Positions 7,109 to 13,962 of a DNA stretch of 26,708 nt are shown here, one piece after another (the stretch's first letter is position 1; each line of letters opens with the position of its first letter). The position numbers were made by a program, and so were the translations under genes. This stretch comes from CAYNDB01 sp964395915 (lineage in GTDB: Bacteria; Nitrospinota_A; UBA7883; JAJRTC01). The stretch covers positions 1 to 26,708 of the forward strand of contig CAYNDB010000021.1 of assembly GCA_964395915.1 (NCBI GenBank), read 5' to 3'. Below the pieces are notes generated by a model, which made no database searches, was not told where the DNA came from, and saw only the letters and a list, made by a program, of their open reading frames with translations.

Positions 7109-9990
7109 TTTTTATCTCGGTTTCTTGCGCTGTATCGCAGAATATCGGGTCGTTTTTTCATATTGGGCGGAAGTTTCAGCGTATCGAATTTGGGCCATAC
7201 GCCTTCCTCGTCCGATTTGTAAACCCGCACGCGCAAGTCATACCAGCCCGCCTGCCCCGTAATCGGGTCGGAATTGGATATCATCCCCCCTTTGCCATCG
7301 GAGACTTCCTCGGCGATAAGGTGGTTCAACAGAAATCCTTTGGTGGCTTCAGCCGCTTCCGGGTCGAGGTTCCACGCTCCAGCCATCTTGCCGATGCCGT
7401 TCCATGTCCAAACAGTGTCCGGCTGGACGGCGTGGGTAAACTTTACCTGAACGCGTATTTTTCCGTAAGAGGACTCCACCCATACCCAATCCTTATCGCT
7501 TACTCCGATATCCCTGGCTTTTAACGGGTTCATATAAAGGAAGTTCTGCCCCATGATCTGCCTGAGCCATGCGTTTTGCGAATCCCACGAGTGATACATC
7601 GGCATAGGCCGTTGAGTTATCGCATGAATAGTATATTTTTTTGTATCCACCACGGAGTCTTCAATCGGCGGGTACCAGAACGGAATCGGGTTGAAGTGTT
7701 TCTGTATCCTGTCTTTCTGGAATTGTGTGGCCGGCTGTTTACCTTTGCGGGTTCCTTTTGCCGCAAGCCTGAATCTCTGCATCACTTCGGAATAAATCTT
7801 CATGATGATCGGGTCGTTGCGGCGGATGAGCTTGTGGTCGAGCGCCCAGTTGAGGTATCCCTGGTTTATATTCCTGTTGTACTGAAGCGATTCCTCAAGC
7901 TCGAACTGGAAAAAACATCCGTTCTTTATATACATATCCCACTGGTTCGGATTTGGCTCGCCGACGATATGGTCTGTGCCGTCTTTCCCGCGCCACCCGG
8001 CCAGGAACCCTATGGGTGTGTCCGGCGCGGCGGTCCAGTTCGTAATAAAATCTTTGTAACCTTTAAACTTTGGTTTGCCGCTGTCGTTGCAGAACCCTGG
8101 CAGCCCCAGCCTGTTTGCAAGCTCGATAAGTGTTTCCTGAAAAGGCTCGCAACCTTCCGGAGGCTCAAGTATCGGCTGGCGTATAGAGTCCGCTACAGAC
8201 GTGTATTCGCTTATCGGCCTGTCCAGAAGCGATATGACATCGTGCCGTTCCAGATACGTCGTGTCAGGCAGGACGAGGTCCGCAAAGGCGACCTGCTCAG
8301 AAAAAAATGCGTCGGATACCACGAGGAATGGAATCTTGTATGTCCCGTCGGCTTCCTTGCCTTTGAGCATGTCTATCATGCCGCTTGTGTTCATCGATGA
8401 GTTCCACGCCATGTTCGCCATGAAGAATATGAGCGTGTCGATTTTGTATGGGTCGGCCTTGTAGGCGTTGGTGATGACGTTCTGTATCATGCCGTGCGCT
8501 GTAAGCGGAAATTCCCAGCTATACGCCTTGTCTATACGCACAGGGGTTCCATCTTCGTTGACCAGCAGGTTCTCCGGTTTGCTAGGGAAGCCAAGCTCCG
8601 GGTTTGGCAACGGTGTATTCGGCTTTATAAGAGCCGGATCGTCGATAGGTTTCGGGCATGGAGGTATCGGCCTTGGAAACGGTGGCTTATGGCGGAACCC
8701 GCCCGGCCTGTCGATAATTCCAAGCATCATCATTAATACGGAGAGAGCCCGTGTGGTCTGGAATCCGTTGGAATGAGCCGCAAGACCTCGCATGGCATGG
8801 ACGGATACGGGATTTCCGGTAACCGTTTTGTGGTGGACTCCCCATGTGTCTGTCCATTCAATTGGCAAAGTGATTGACTCATCCCTTGCCGTAACGCCTG
8901 TTTCCAGCGCCACTCTTTCTATCTGCTCCAGCGGAACGCCAGTTATCAGAGAAACTTTTTCAAGCGGATAATCCGCCAGGACACTTTCCGTTAAAATCTG
9001 GAAAGAAGTTTTTACCGATTTGCCATCCGGTGTTTTAAACGAGCCTACAAGAGCGGGCTTCACTCCCTTTTCGCCAAAAGGTTTCGGGGAGTTGGTAACG
9101 GTATCCCATACGAAATTGAGGTTATAATCGCTGTCGTTCCCTTTTTCCGGCTGCCAGAAAAGACCTTCGTCCTCTCCGCCCTCGTCCATTACGACAAGTT
9201 GAGGCGCGTTCGTGCGAGTTAGAAGAAAGTCCCGGTCGAAAAGTCCGTTTTTTATCAGAACATGGATCATACCCATGATAAGCGCGCCGTCTGTGCCAGG
9301 CTTGATCGGTATCCATTCGTCGGCGATAGCGCCGTATCCCGACCGCACGGGGTTTATCACCACAAGCTTTCCGCCATGCTCTTTTAATTTCGACAGGCCA
9401 AGCTTCATCGGGTTGGAGTCGTGATCCTCGGCCACACCGAAAAGCAGAACGTATTTCGTCCGTTCCCAATCCGGCCCGCCAAACTCCCAGCATGTGCCAC
9501 CGACAGAATAGATCATCCCCGCCGCCATGTTCACAGAACAGAAGCCGCCGTGGGCCGCAAAGTTGGGAGTTCCAAACTGTTTCGCCCAATAGCTGGTCAG
9601 GCCTTGCATCTGGTCACGTCCTGTAAAGAAAGCCAGTTTTTTAGGGTCAGTGGAACGAATTTTTTTGAGCCGCTCAGTCAGGATGTCATACGCCCGCTCC
9701 CACGATATCTCTTCGAAGTCAGCGTCGCCACGCTCAGACCCTTCCTTGCGCAAAAGCGGATTTGTGAGCCGGGCCGGGCTTATCTGCTTCATTATTCCGG
9801 CGGAGCCTTTAGCGCACAAGACGCCTTTATTCGTCGGATGTGAAGGGTTGCCCTGTATATAGCGAATTTTGCCGTCCAGAAGCGTTACCTTGATTCCACA
9901 CCGGCAGGCGCACATGTAGCATGTGCTGTATTTTATCTCTTCGCCTTCGAGGAGCTTATGACCGTTTACTTCACCTGTTATTTTCGGCAT
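7105..9990 (-). CDS. soeA: SoeA-like molybdopterin oxidoreductase (cytoplasmic sulfite dehydrogenase catalytic subunit)
   Basis: This 961-residue catalytic subunit belongs to the DMSO reductase superfamily. An N-terminal [4Fe-4S] site is formed by C24, C27, C31 and C59. C151 in HGGFCSVNMAAG sits where the molybdenum ligand is expected, as in the PsrA/PhsA/SoeA branch. There is no twin-arginine signal, so the enzyme should be cytoplasmic. Lack of a signal, about 960 residues, a four-cluster SoeB and a DmsC-type anchor together fit SoeABC, which oxidises sulfite to sulfate and reduces quinone in Allochromatium vinosum. Polysulfide, thiosulfate or tetrathionate reductases are the main alternatives, but those are usually exported. 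The ATG at 9990 lacks a clear Shine-Dalgarno, yet no better upstream start exists and the Cys site must be included. It is the first gene of soeABC. Confidence 0.78.
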   Translation of the reverse strand: MPKITGEVNGHKLLEGEEIKYSTCYMCACRCGIKVTLLDGKIRYIQGNPSHPTNKGVLCAKGSAGIMKQISPARLTNPLLRKEGSERGDADFEEISWERAYDILTERLKKIRSTDPKKLAFFTGRDQMQGLTSYWAKQFGTPNFAAHGGFCSVNMAAGMIYSVGGTCWEFGGPDWERTKYVLLFGVAEDHDSNPMKLGLSKLKEHGGKLVVINPVRSGYGAIADEWIPIKPGTDGALIMGMIHVLIKNGLFDRDFLLTRTNAPQLVVMDEGGEDEGLFWQPEKGNDSDYNLNFVWDTVTNSPKPFGEKGVKPALVGSFKTPDGKSVKTSFQILTESVLADYPLEKVSLITGVPLEQIERVALETGVTARDESITLPIEWTDTWGVHHKTVTGNPVSVHAMRGLAAHSNGFQTTRALSVLMMMLGIIDRPGGFRHKPPFPRPIPPCPKPIDDPALIKPNTPLPNPELGFPSKPENLLVNEDGTPVRIDKAYSWEFPLTAHGMIQNVITNAYKADPYKIDTLIFFMANMAWNSSMNTSGMIDMLKGKEADGTYKIPFLVVSDAFFSEQVAFADLVLPDTTYLERHDVISLLDRPISEYTSVADSIRQPILEPPEGCEPFQETLIELANRLGLPGFCNDSGKPKFKGYKDFITNWTAAPDTPIGFLAGWRGKDGTDHIVGEPNPNQWDMYIKNGCFFQFELEESLQYNRNINQGYLNWALDHKLIRRNDPIIMKIYSEVMQRFRLAAKGTRKGKQPATQFQKDRIQKHFNPIPFWYPPIEDSVVDTKKYTIHAITQRPMPMYHSWDSQNAWLRQIMGQNFLYMNPLKARDIGVSDKDWVWVESSYGKIRVQVKFTHAVQPDTVWTWNGIGKMAGAWNLDPEAAEATKGFLLNHLIAEEVSDGKGGMISNSDPITGQAGWYDLRVRVYKSDEEGVWPKFDTLKLPPNMKKRPDILRYSARNRDKK

Positions 9991-10025
9991 TAATTTTTGA
10001 CGGATTTTTATTTGAAATTAAAATT

Positions 10026-10031
10026 ATTATA
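10026..10031 (-). promoter_or_regulatory. Possible -10 element of the soeABC operon
   Basis: A perfect TATAAT on the minus strand lies 35 bases upstream of the soeA start. No recognisable -35 is found 16-18 bases upstream of it. If it is real, the promoter may depend on an activator. Confidence 0.35.
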
Positions 10032-10142
10032 AAGCTACATTAACGCGCTCATACTACATCCAGGAGGGAGCTATTTCCAATTGTTTGTTTTTATCAGCTT
10101 ATATTACGACGCCTGGTCGGGTTATTTCTATAATATAGAATT

Positions 10143-10172
10143 ACCTGTATAATTTATCCATACAATACAGGT
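10143..10172 (+). promoter_or_regulatory. Inverted-repeat operator overlapping the promoter of the Cys-motif protein gene
   Basis: ACCTGTAT (10143-10150) and ATACAGGT (10165-10172) are perfect 8-base arms with a 14-base spacer. Their centres are 22 bp apart, about two helical turns. The left arm overlaps a perfect TATAAT (10148-10153). The right arm lies at about +5 to +12 and contains the AGGTG ribosome site that precedes the ATG at 10178. A repressor bound here would block the promoter. The -35 region is poor. Confidence 0.5.
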
Positions 10173-10177
10173 GAATT

Positions 10178-10537
10178 ATGAGCGAACATTTTGAGCGTTT
10201 AAAAGAAGAGGCCCTGCGAAAAGCAAAGGAGCGGGCAAGAGATAAAAAAAAGGAAAACGAAGAAAGCCCGCTCAATGTAGAAAATGATAAAAACAAGGAA
10301 GTAGCCGAATATATGGGGGTATCGATCGATGAGGTTGCCGACTGTTGTGGAAATATATGCCCCCACTGTGAAATCTTTCTAGATAAAGCTATTGCCCTTG
10401 AAGAATTGGGGTATCAACATCATCTGTTTATGAACCCGACGCAAGAAGAAATGTTCCGTGAAGCGCTGGAAATATATAGAAACGATCATAAAGAATTCAA
10501 TTTACGCAAGTTACAGCTTATGGACAGAATGAGGTAA
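10178..10537 (+). CDS. Small protein with a CCxxxCPHC motif, function unknown
   Basis: I do not recognise this 119-residue protein. Residues 1 to about 43 are highly charged and Lys/Glu-rich (likely helical or coiled). A compact part then contains C56, C57, C61 and C64 in DCCGNICPHC, followed by a His pair at 81-82. The C-terminus is charged and helical. The Cys/His arrangement suggests metal or Fe-S binding, or a redox switch. There is no signal peptide or membrane segment. AGGTG lies 4 bases before the ATG. It is divergent from soeABC, 187 bases away, and is preceded by a strong inverted repeat. A regulatory or accessory role for soe is possible but only from position. Confidence 0.7.
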   Translation: MSEHFERLKEEALRKAKERARDKKKENEESPLNVENDKNKEVAEYMGVSIDEVADCCGNICPHCEIFLDKAIALEELGYQHHLFMNPTQEEMFREALEIYRNDHKEFNLRKLQLMDRMR

Positions 10538-10705
10538 CGCTTTTTCCATAAGAGTTTGAATATCAATTTGTTATATGCAAATAAAGAGCTTGTTTCTTTG
10601 CCGGGACTTAAGCTGTTGAATAGATAGAGCATTACATTAGTCGGGCAAAAAAACTAAAAATATTATAAGTTCAATTATATCAAAGGGTTATATTTTAAAA
10701 AAAGT

Positions 10706-10733
10706 TAAAGTTCTGGTGTCGTCTTGCCGATAA
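10706..10733 (+). promoter_or_regulatory. Sigma-28 (FliA)-type promoter of flgM
   Basis: TAAAG (10706-10710) and a perfect GCCGATAA (10726-10733) are separated as TAAA-N16-GCCGATAA, one base longer than the usual FliA spacing of 15. The predicted start of transcription is near 10740, giving a leader of about 27 bases. Placement directly before flgM strongly supports function, since flgM is commonly in the FliA regulon. Confidence 0.75.
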
Positions 10734-10766
10734 AATAAACAGGATTAGTTTTGAGAAAAGATTAAA

Positions 10767-11081
10767 ATGAAAATTTTAGGCGGAGACGCAAATTTCAACC
10801 AGTCACGGGTTGATGAAATCAGGAAACGCGGGGAAGCGGCGAACGCCAAATCTTCACGCCAGGACGGTTCCTCGTCTGAGCCCAAATCATCCGAGACTGT
10901 CGCCGTTTCCGGGGCGGCCCGTGAAATAGGCAAAGTCAGCGCCCGTGTCCGTGTATCGCCAGACATCCGCAAAGAGAAAGTGGATGAAATAAAAGATAAA
11001 ATCGATAAGGGCGAATATTACGTGGATGGTGACAAGATCGCCGGCAAGATAATCGAAGATATTATCAAGCAAGCAAAATAG
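10767..11081 (+). CDS. flgM: Anti-sigma-28 factor FlgM
   Basis: This 104-residue protein binds the flagellar sigma factor FliA and keeps it inactive until the hook-basal body is complete, when FlgM is exported. The N-terminus is polar, Ser-rich and probably disordered (about residues 1-50). The C-terminal half carries the conserved FlgM signature: a RVRVSPDIRKEKVDEIK helix region followed by IDKGEYYVDGDKIAGKIIEDII. The length is typical. It has a sigma-28 type promoter and its own terminator, so it is probably monocistronic. This means that FliA would drive expression of its own inhibitor, a known feedback design. Confidence 0.9.
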   Translation: MKILGGDANFNQSRVDEIRKRGEAANAKSSRQDGSSSEPKSSETVAVSGAAREIGKVSARVRVSPDIRKEKVDEIKDKIDKGEYYVDGDKIAGKIIEDIIKQAK

Positions 11082-11098
11082 CCTTTCAAATCCTTCTT

Positions 11099-11125
11099 CA
11101 ATGCGTCAACGAACGCTTGGTTTTT
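11099..11125 (+). terminator. Rho-independent terminator of flgM
   Basis: CAA(T)GCGT pairs with ACGCTTG with one bulged T and a 6-base loop, followed by GTTTTT. It begins 18 bases after the flgM stop. Confidence 0.55.
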
Positions 11126-11158
11126 AATCATCGTTTTTCTTCTTTTCGCTCATCGACT

Positions 11159-11258
11159 NNNNNNNNNNNNNNNNNNNNNNNNNNNNNNNNNNNNNNNNNN
11201 NNNNNNNNNNNNNNNNNNNNNNNNNNNNNNNNNNNNNNNNNNNNNNNNNNNNNNNNNN
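11159..11258. other. Scaffold gap (100 N)
   Basis: Exactly 100 N, the conventional placeholder for a gap of unknown length. Genes between flgM and the small membrane protein gene may be missing, so their adjacency should not be assumed. Confidence 0.97.
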
Positions 11259-11261
11259 GTT

Positions 11262-11498
11262 TTACTCAATAAGTTGGCTAAACCAGTCCAACGATTCTTG
11301 TAAAAAGTCTGCGGAGAGGTCAACACCGAGCGAAGATCGCATTGAAAATACGCCCACTAAAAGTAATGCTACAGAGGTGAGTAAAAAAGACTTGAGAAAT
11401 ATCTTTTGAACGTCCAAGGCGATTTCTCTTCTATATTCATTTTGAGCGATGTTTTCTCTCAAGCCGAAGATAGCTATATTTTCTGTTGTCTTTTCCAT
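11262..11498 (-). CDS. Small single-span membrane protein, function unknown
   Basis: I do not recognise this 78-residue protein. It has a charged N-terminal part (about residues 1-33), one hydrophobic helix at about 36-53 (FLLTSVALLLVGVFSM) and an acidic amphipathic C-terminus ending WFSQLIE. I chose the ATG at 11498 because AAGGA lies 8 bases upstream; an earlier ATG at 11522 has no such site. The stop codon lies 3 bases from the scaffold gap. A well-formed sigma-54 type promoter lies about 50 bases upstream. Together with nearby flgM this hints at a link to the flagellar or another sigma-54-controlled programme. Confidence 0.65.
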   Translation of the reverse strand: MEKTTENIAIFGLRENIAQNEYRREIALDVQKIFLKSFLLTSVALLLVGVFSMRSSLGVDLSADFLQESLDWFSQLIE

Positions 11499-11546
11499 TT
11501 TTCCAATCCTTAAAAAATACATGCAATAATTGTTAAATTCATTACT

Positions 11547-11563
11547 TGCATAAACCGCGCCAG
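11547..11563 (-). promoter_or_regulatory. Sigma-54 (RpoN)-type -24/-12 promoter
   Basis: On the minus strand CTGGCGCGGTTTATGCA matches the consensus YTGGCACGrNNNTTGCW at 15 of 17 positions. The invariant GG and GC are present with the required 10-base separation. Transcription would start near 11536, 38 bases before the ATG at 11498. Confidence 0.65.
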
Positions 11564-11590
11564 AAATTTTTGTGTGTAACGTCTTAATTT

Positions 11591-11630
11591 TCAGGTTGTT
11601 ACCTCGCTAACTTTTAAAAGTCAGGTGGTT
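11591..11630. repeat. Direct repeat and palindrome upstream of the sigma-54 type promoter
   Basis: TCAGGTTGTT (11591-11600) and TCAGGTGGTT (11621-11630) form a 9/10 direct repeat spaced 30 bp apart. Between them lies the perfect 12-bp palindrome ACTTTTAAAAGT (11610-11621). They would lie about 55-95 bases upstream of the predicted sigma-54 start site, in the range of activator-binding sites. Confidence 0.4.
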
Positions 11631-11670
11631 TTGCCGGTTTTTGTGACACTTATTGGCAGGAAATGACAAA

Positions 11671-11691
11671 AAGTAGATAATTTTTCTACTT
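11671..11691 (-). terminator. Weak terminator-like hairpin after the TlpA-like gene
   Basis: On the minus strand AAGTAG and CTACTT form a 6-bp AT-rich stem followed by TTTGTC, 9 bases after the stop codon. The stem is short and the T-run is brief. Confidence 0.35.
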
Positions 11692-11699
11692 GCGGAAGA

Positions 11700-12305
11700 T
11701 TATCTCGATATAAGTTGTTCGAGCGCGGAAAATATTTCGGGGGTATCCCATTCACCAGGGCCTACAAGGTGGTGGATGACGATACCGTTTTTATCTATAA
11801 GGTAGGTTTCCGGGACGCCGGTGATTCCATATTGCGAGACCACCACTTGCTTTGGGTCGATCGCCACGGGGAACGTTAAGCCAAGTTCTTTCATGAAAGG
11901 CTCTATATCAGCCGTTTTTTCATCGATGCTGATTGTGAGCATGGCAAAGTCGTTGTCTATAAAATGCTCATGGAGCCTTTGCATGGAGGGCATCTCTTCC
12001 CTGCACGGTGGGCACCACGTGGCCCAGATGTTGAGGAAAACAATTTTCCCTCTGTAATCGGAGAGGGTCATCGTCTTACCGTCGTAAGTGGGAAGTGAAA
12101 AAGCAGGCGCAAGCTTTCCTTCAAGCTTTATCTGGGCTCCAGGTTTTTTAGCGATTCTACTGTCTTGCACTTGCAGGGGCTGGATAGGATTTTCCCGGTT
12201 TTTTTCTATTTTCCAGAATCCGCTCGCCACCAGAAGCGCCAGCGCAAGGGCGCCAAACGGCACCCAGCGTATGTTTTGATCGATCGCTTCGCTTGTTTCG
12301 CTCAT
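11700..12305 (-). CDS. TlpA/ResA-like membrane-anchored thioredoxin
   Basis: This 201-residue thiol-disulfide oxidoreductase should act in the periplasm. One N-terminal membrane anchor spans about residues 14-31. The thioredoxin-fold domain begins near 62, with APAFSLPTYDGKTMTLSDYRGK, and the active site is WCPPC, C98 and C101. The cis-Pro motif is in TGVPETYLID. Proteins of this type reduce apocytochrome c or other envelope thiols. No cytochrome c gene lies nearby, so the substrate is unknown. The ATG at 12305 has GGAAACG 7 bases upstream. It is divergent from pdxA. Confidence 0.9.
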   Translation of the reverse strand: MSETSEAIDQNIRWVPFGALALALLVASGFWKIEKNRENPIQPLQVQDSRIAKKPGAQIKLEGKLAPAFSLPTYDGKTMTLSDYRGKIVFLNIWATWCPPCREEMPSMQRLHEHFIDNDFAMLTISIDEKTADIEPFMKELGLTFPVAIDPKQVVVSQYGITGVPETYLIDKNGIVIHHLVGPGEWDTPEIFSALEQLISR

Positions 12306-12364
12306 ATTATCGTTTCCATGCTACTTTAGAAGTTTATCTGCTTTGGTTTTGCCTTTCAACACGT

Positions 12365-12392
12365 TTATCATATTGAATAAAAGTTGTACTAT
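12365..12392 (+). promoter_or_regulatory. Candidate promoter of pdxA
   Basis: TTATCA (12365-12370) and TACTAT (12387-12392) are 16 bases apart and each is a partial consensus match. The transcript would start only about 8 bases before the pdxA ATG, which fits the absence of a Shine-Dalgarno there. Confidence 0.3.
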
Positions 12393-12406
12393 TAAAAACT
12401 TATGAA

Positions 12407-13408
12407 ATGAAAAAAAAAGTTAAAAAACGAAAGCTGGCTGTGTCATGTGGCGACCCCGCCGGCATAGGGCCCGAAACGCTTCTGAAAGCATGGAGCCTGT
12501 TACCGAAAATCGCTCGAAACAATATAACTGTTTTTGGTGACCCATATTATTTTAGTTGGCTTAACAGAAAGCTTAAAACAAACACTCCTATCCTGGACGA
12601 GTCTTGTTCCGCAAAAGCAAACGATGGGCTTCGTGTTACGCCTGCGGGCGAGGTCAAATTCAAGGCCACAAGTTTTGGGAAAGTGAACAAGGTGTGTGGG
12701 GCGGCTGCGATGGAATCTGTCACCGCGGCGGCTAAAGCTGTTATAAACGGCGAATATGACGCGCTTGTAACGGCGCCAATAAACAAGGAATCGGTCAACC
12801 TTGCCGGATACAAAATTGCCGGGCATACTGAATATCTCGCGGAGCTTTGCGGTGGTGTGAATGTGGCGATGATGCTTGCCTGCAAAAAGTTGAAGGTTGT
12901 TGTGGCGACCACTCATATCAGTATAAAAGATGTGCCGAAAGCCTTGTCCGCTGAAAAGCTTGTAAGCAAGCTTAAACTGATAAGCTCCTCACTAAAAAAA
13001 ATGACGGGGCGAAAGCCGAAAATCGCGGTATGCGGACTTAACCCTCATGCGTCGGATGGCGGTCTCTTTGGAGATGAAGAGGAGAGGGTAATCGCGCCGG
13101 CCATAGCGAACGCTCGCCGTTTTGGGGTCAGGGCCACAGGTCCATATCCGGCGGACACCCTGTTCACACAGCGTTCGATTAAAACATTTGACATAGCGCT
13201 TGCGATGTATCACGACCAGGGGCTGATACCGGTTAAGCTGCTGGGTTTTGGCGAGACAGTCAACGTGACGCTTGGTTTGCCGTTTCTTCGCGTATCGGTG
13301 GATCACGGAACCGCATTCGATATAGCCGGTAAAAACAGGGCGGACGCGGGTTCCATGGCGTATGCCATAAGAACGGCGTTTGACATTTTGAACGGACGAT
13401 TCACCTGA
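12407..13408 (+). CDS. pdxA: 4-hydroxythreonine-4-phosphate dehydrogenase
   Basis: PdxA oxidises 4-phosphohydroxy-L-threonine with NAD in the DXP-independent-from-R5P (PdxA/PdxJ) route to pyridoxal 5'-phosphate. CGDPAGIGPE lies near residue 14, VTAPINKE at about 121, and GHTEYLAELCGG at 139-150 holds the substrate-binding His-Thr. The metal ligands are expected at H170, H214 (GLNPHASDGGLFGDEE) and H269 (MYHDQGLIP). The length (333 residues) is normal. The ATG overlaps a three-codon frame ATG-AAA-TGA at 12402-12410, and no Shine-Dalgarno is visible. Its TGA overlaps the ksgA ATG (TGATG), a pairing also seen in enterobacteria. Confidence 0.94.
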   Translation: MKKKVKKRKLAVSCGDPAGIGPETLLKAWSLLPKIARNNITVFGDPYYFSWLNRKLKTNTPILDESCSAKANDGLRVTPAGEVKFKATSFGKVNKVCGAAAMESVTAAAKAVINGEYDALVTAPINKESVNLAGYKIAGHTEYLAELCGGVNVAMMLACKKLKVVVATTHISIKDVPKALSAEKLVSKLKLISSSLKKMTGRKPKIAVCGLNPHASDGGLFGDEEERVIAPAIANARRFGVRATGPYPADTLFTQRSIKTFDIALAMYHDQGLIPVKLLGFGETVNVTLGLPFLRVSVDHGTAFDIAGKNRADAGSMAYAIRTAFDILNGRFT

Positions 13409-13956
13409 TGGTCGCAGTCTGGAGTAAACAGAAAAAGCTGGGACAATGTTTTCTGGTCGACCGTTCAATAGCTGAAAGAATCGCAATGGAATCCGGAGCG
13501 GGGGAGGGGGATCGGGTTCTGGAGGTCGGGCCGGGTAAAGGCTTTCTCACGCGGTCTTTGCTAAACCGTGGCATGGTTATACATGCCGTAGAACTGGATA
13601 AAAAACTTTATCAAAAGCTTAATGCTGATTTTAAGGGAGAAGAGCGGCTTACTCTCGAACGTGGCAACGCTTTGAAGTTTGACTACGCTTCCATCGACGC
13701 TCCATATCATGTGATTTCAAATTTACCTTATTCAGTGTCCGTTCCCCTTATAAAAAAGTTTCTCGAAAATCTGGACAGAATAAAATCNNNNNNNNNNNNN
13801 NNNNNNNNNNNNNNNNNNNNNNNNNNNNNNNNNNNNNNNNNNNNNNNNNNNNNNNNNNNNNNNNNNNNNNNNNNNNNNNNNNNNNNNAGGCCGGAATGCG
13901 TGTCGATAGAAAAGTTCGCGGTATTGTTTCGTGAAATGCCGATTAAAAACAGGTAG
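13408..13956 (+). CDS. ksgA: 16S rRNA dimethyladenosine transferase, interrupted by a scaffold gap
   Basis: KsgA dimethylates two adjacent adenines near the 3' end of 16S rRNA using S-adenosylmethionine. The first 126 residues are intact: a start rich in KKLGQCFL, the SAM motif EVGPGKG at 39-45, and the catalytic NLPY at 105-108. After the 100-N gap the last 22 codons (RPECVSIEKFAVLF onward) resemble the KsgA C-terminal segment. KsgA is normally about 260-270 residues, so roughly 110-120 residues are missing and the true gap is likely nearer 330-350 bases than 100. The frame continuing across the N run is coincidental. The start codon overlaps the pdxA stop. The gene converges on cysC. Confidence 0.9.
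   Translation: MVAVWSKQKKLGQCFLVDRSIAERIAMESGAGEGDRVLEVGPGKGFLTRSLLNRGMVIHAVELDKKLYQKLNADFKGEERLTLERGNALKFDYASIDAPYHVISNLPYSVSVPLIKKFLENLDRIKXXXXXXXXXXXXXXXXXXXXXXXXXXXXXXXXXXRPECVSIEKFAVLFREMPIKNR
13788..13887. other. Scaffold gap (100 N) inside ksgA
   Basis: Exactly 100 N of placeholder sequence. Both flanks belong to ksgA, so the order and orientation of the two contigs are supported by the gene itself. Confidence 0.97.
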
Positions 13957-13962
13957 AGGGGA

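Noticed and set aside
7576..8400. Long open frames on the strand opposite soeA, including one of 274 codons
   Set aside because: They lie wholly inside a well-supported gene, have no recognisable domains and follow from the codon bias of the true frame.
10143..10177. An RNA hairpin that hides the ribosome site of the Cys-motif protein gene
   Set aside because: The likely TATAAT overlaps the left arm, so the transcript would start after that arm and could not form the hairpin. A DNA operator is the better reading.
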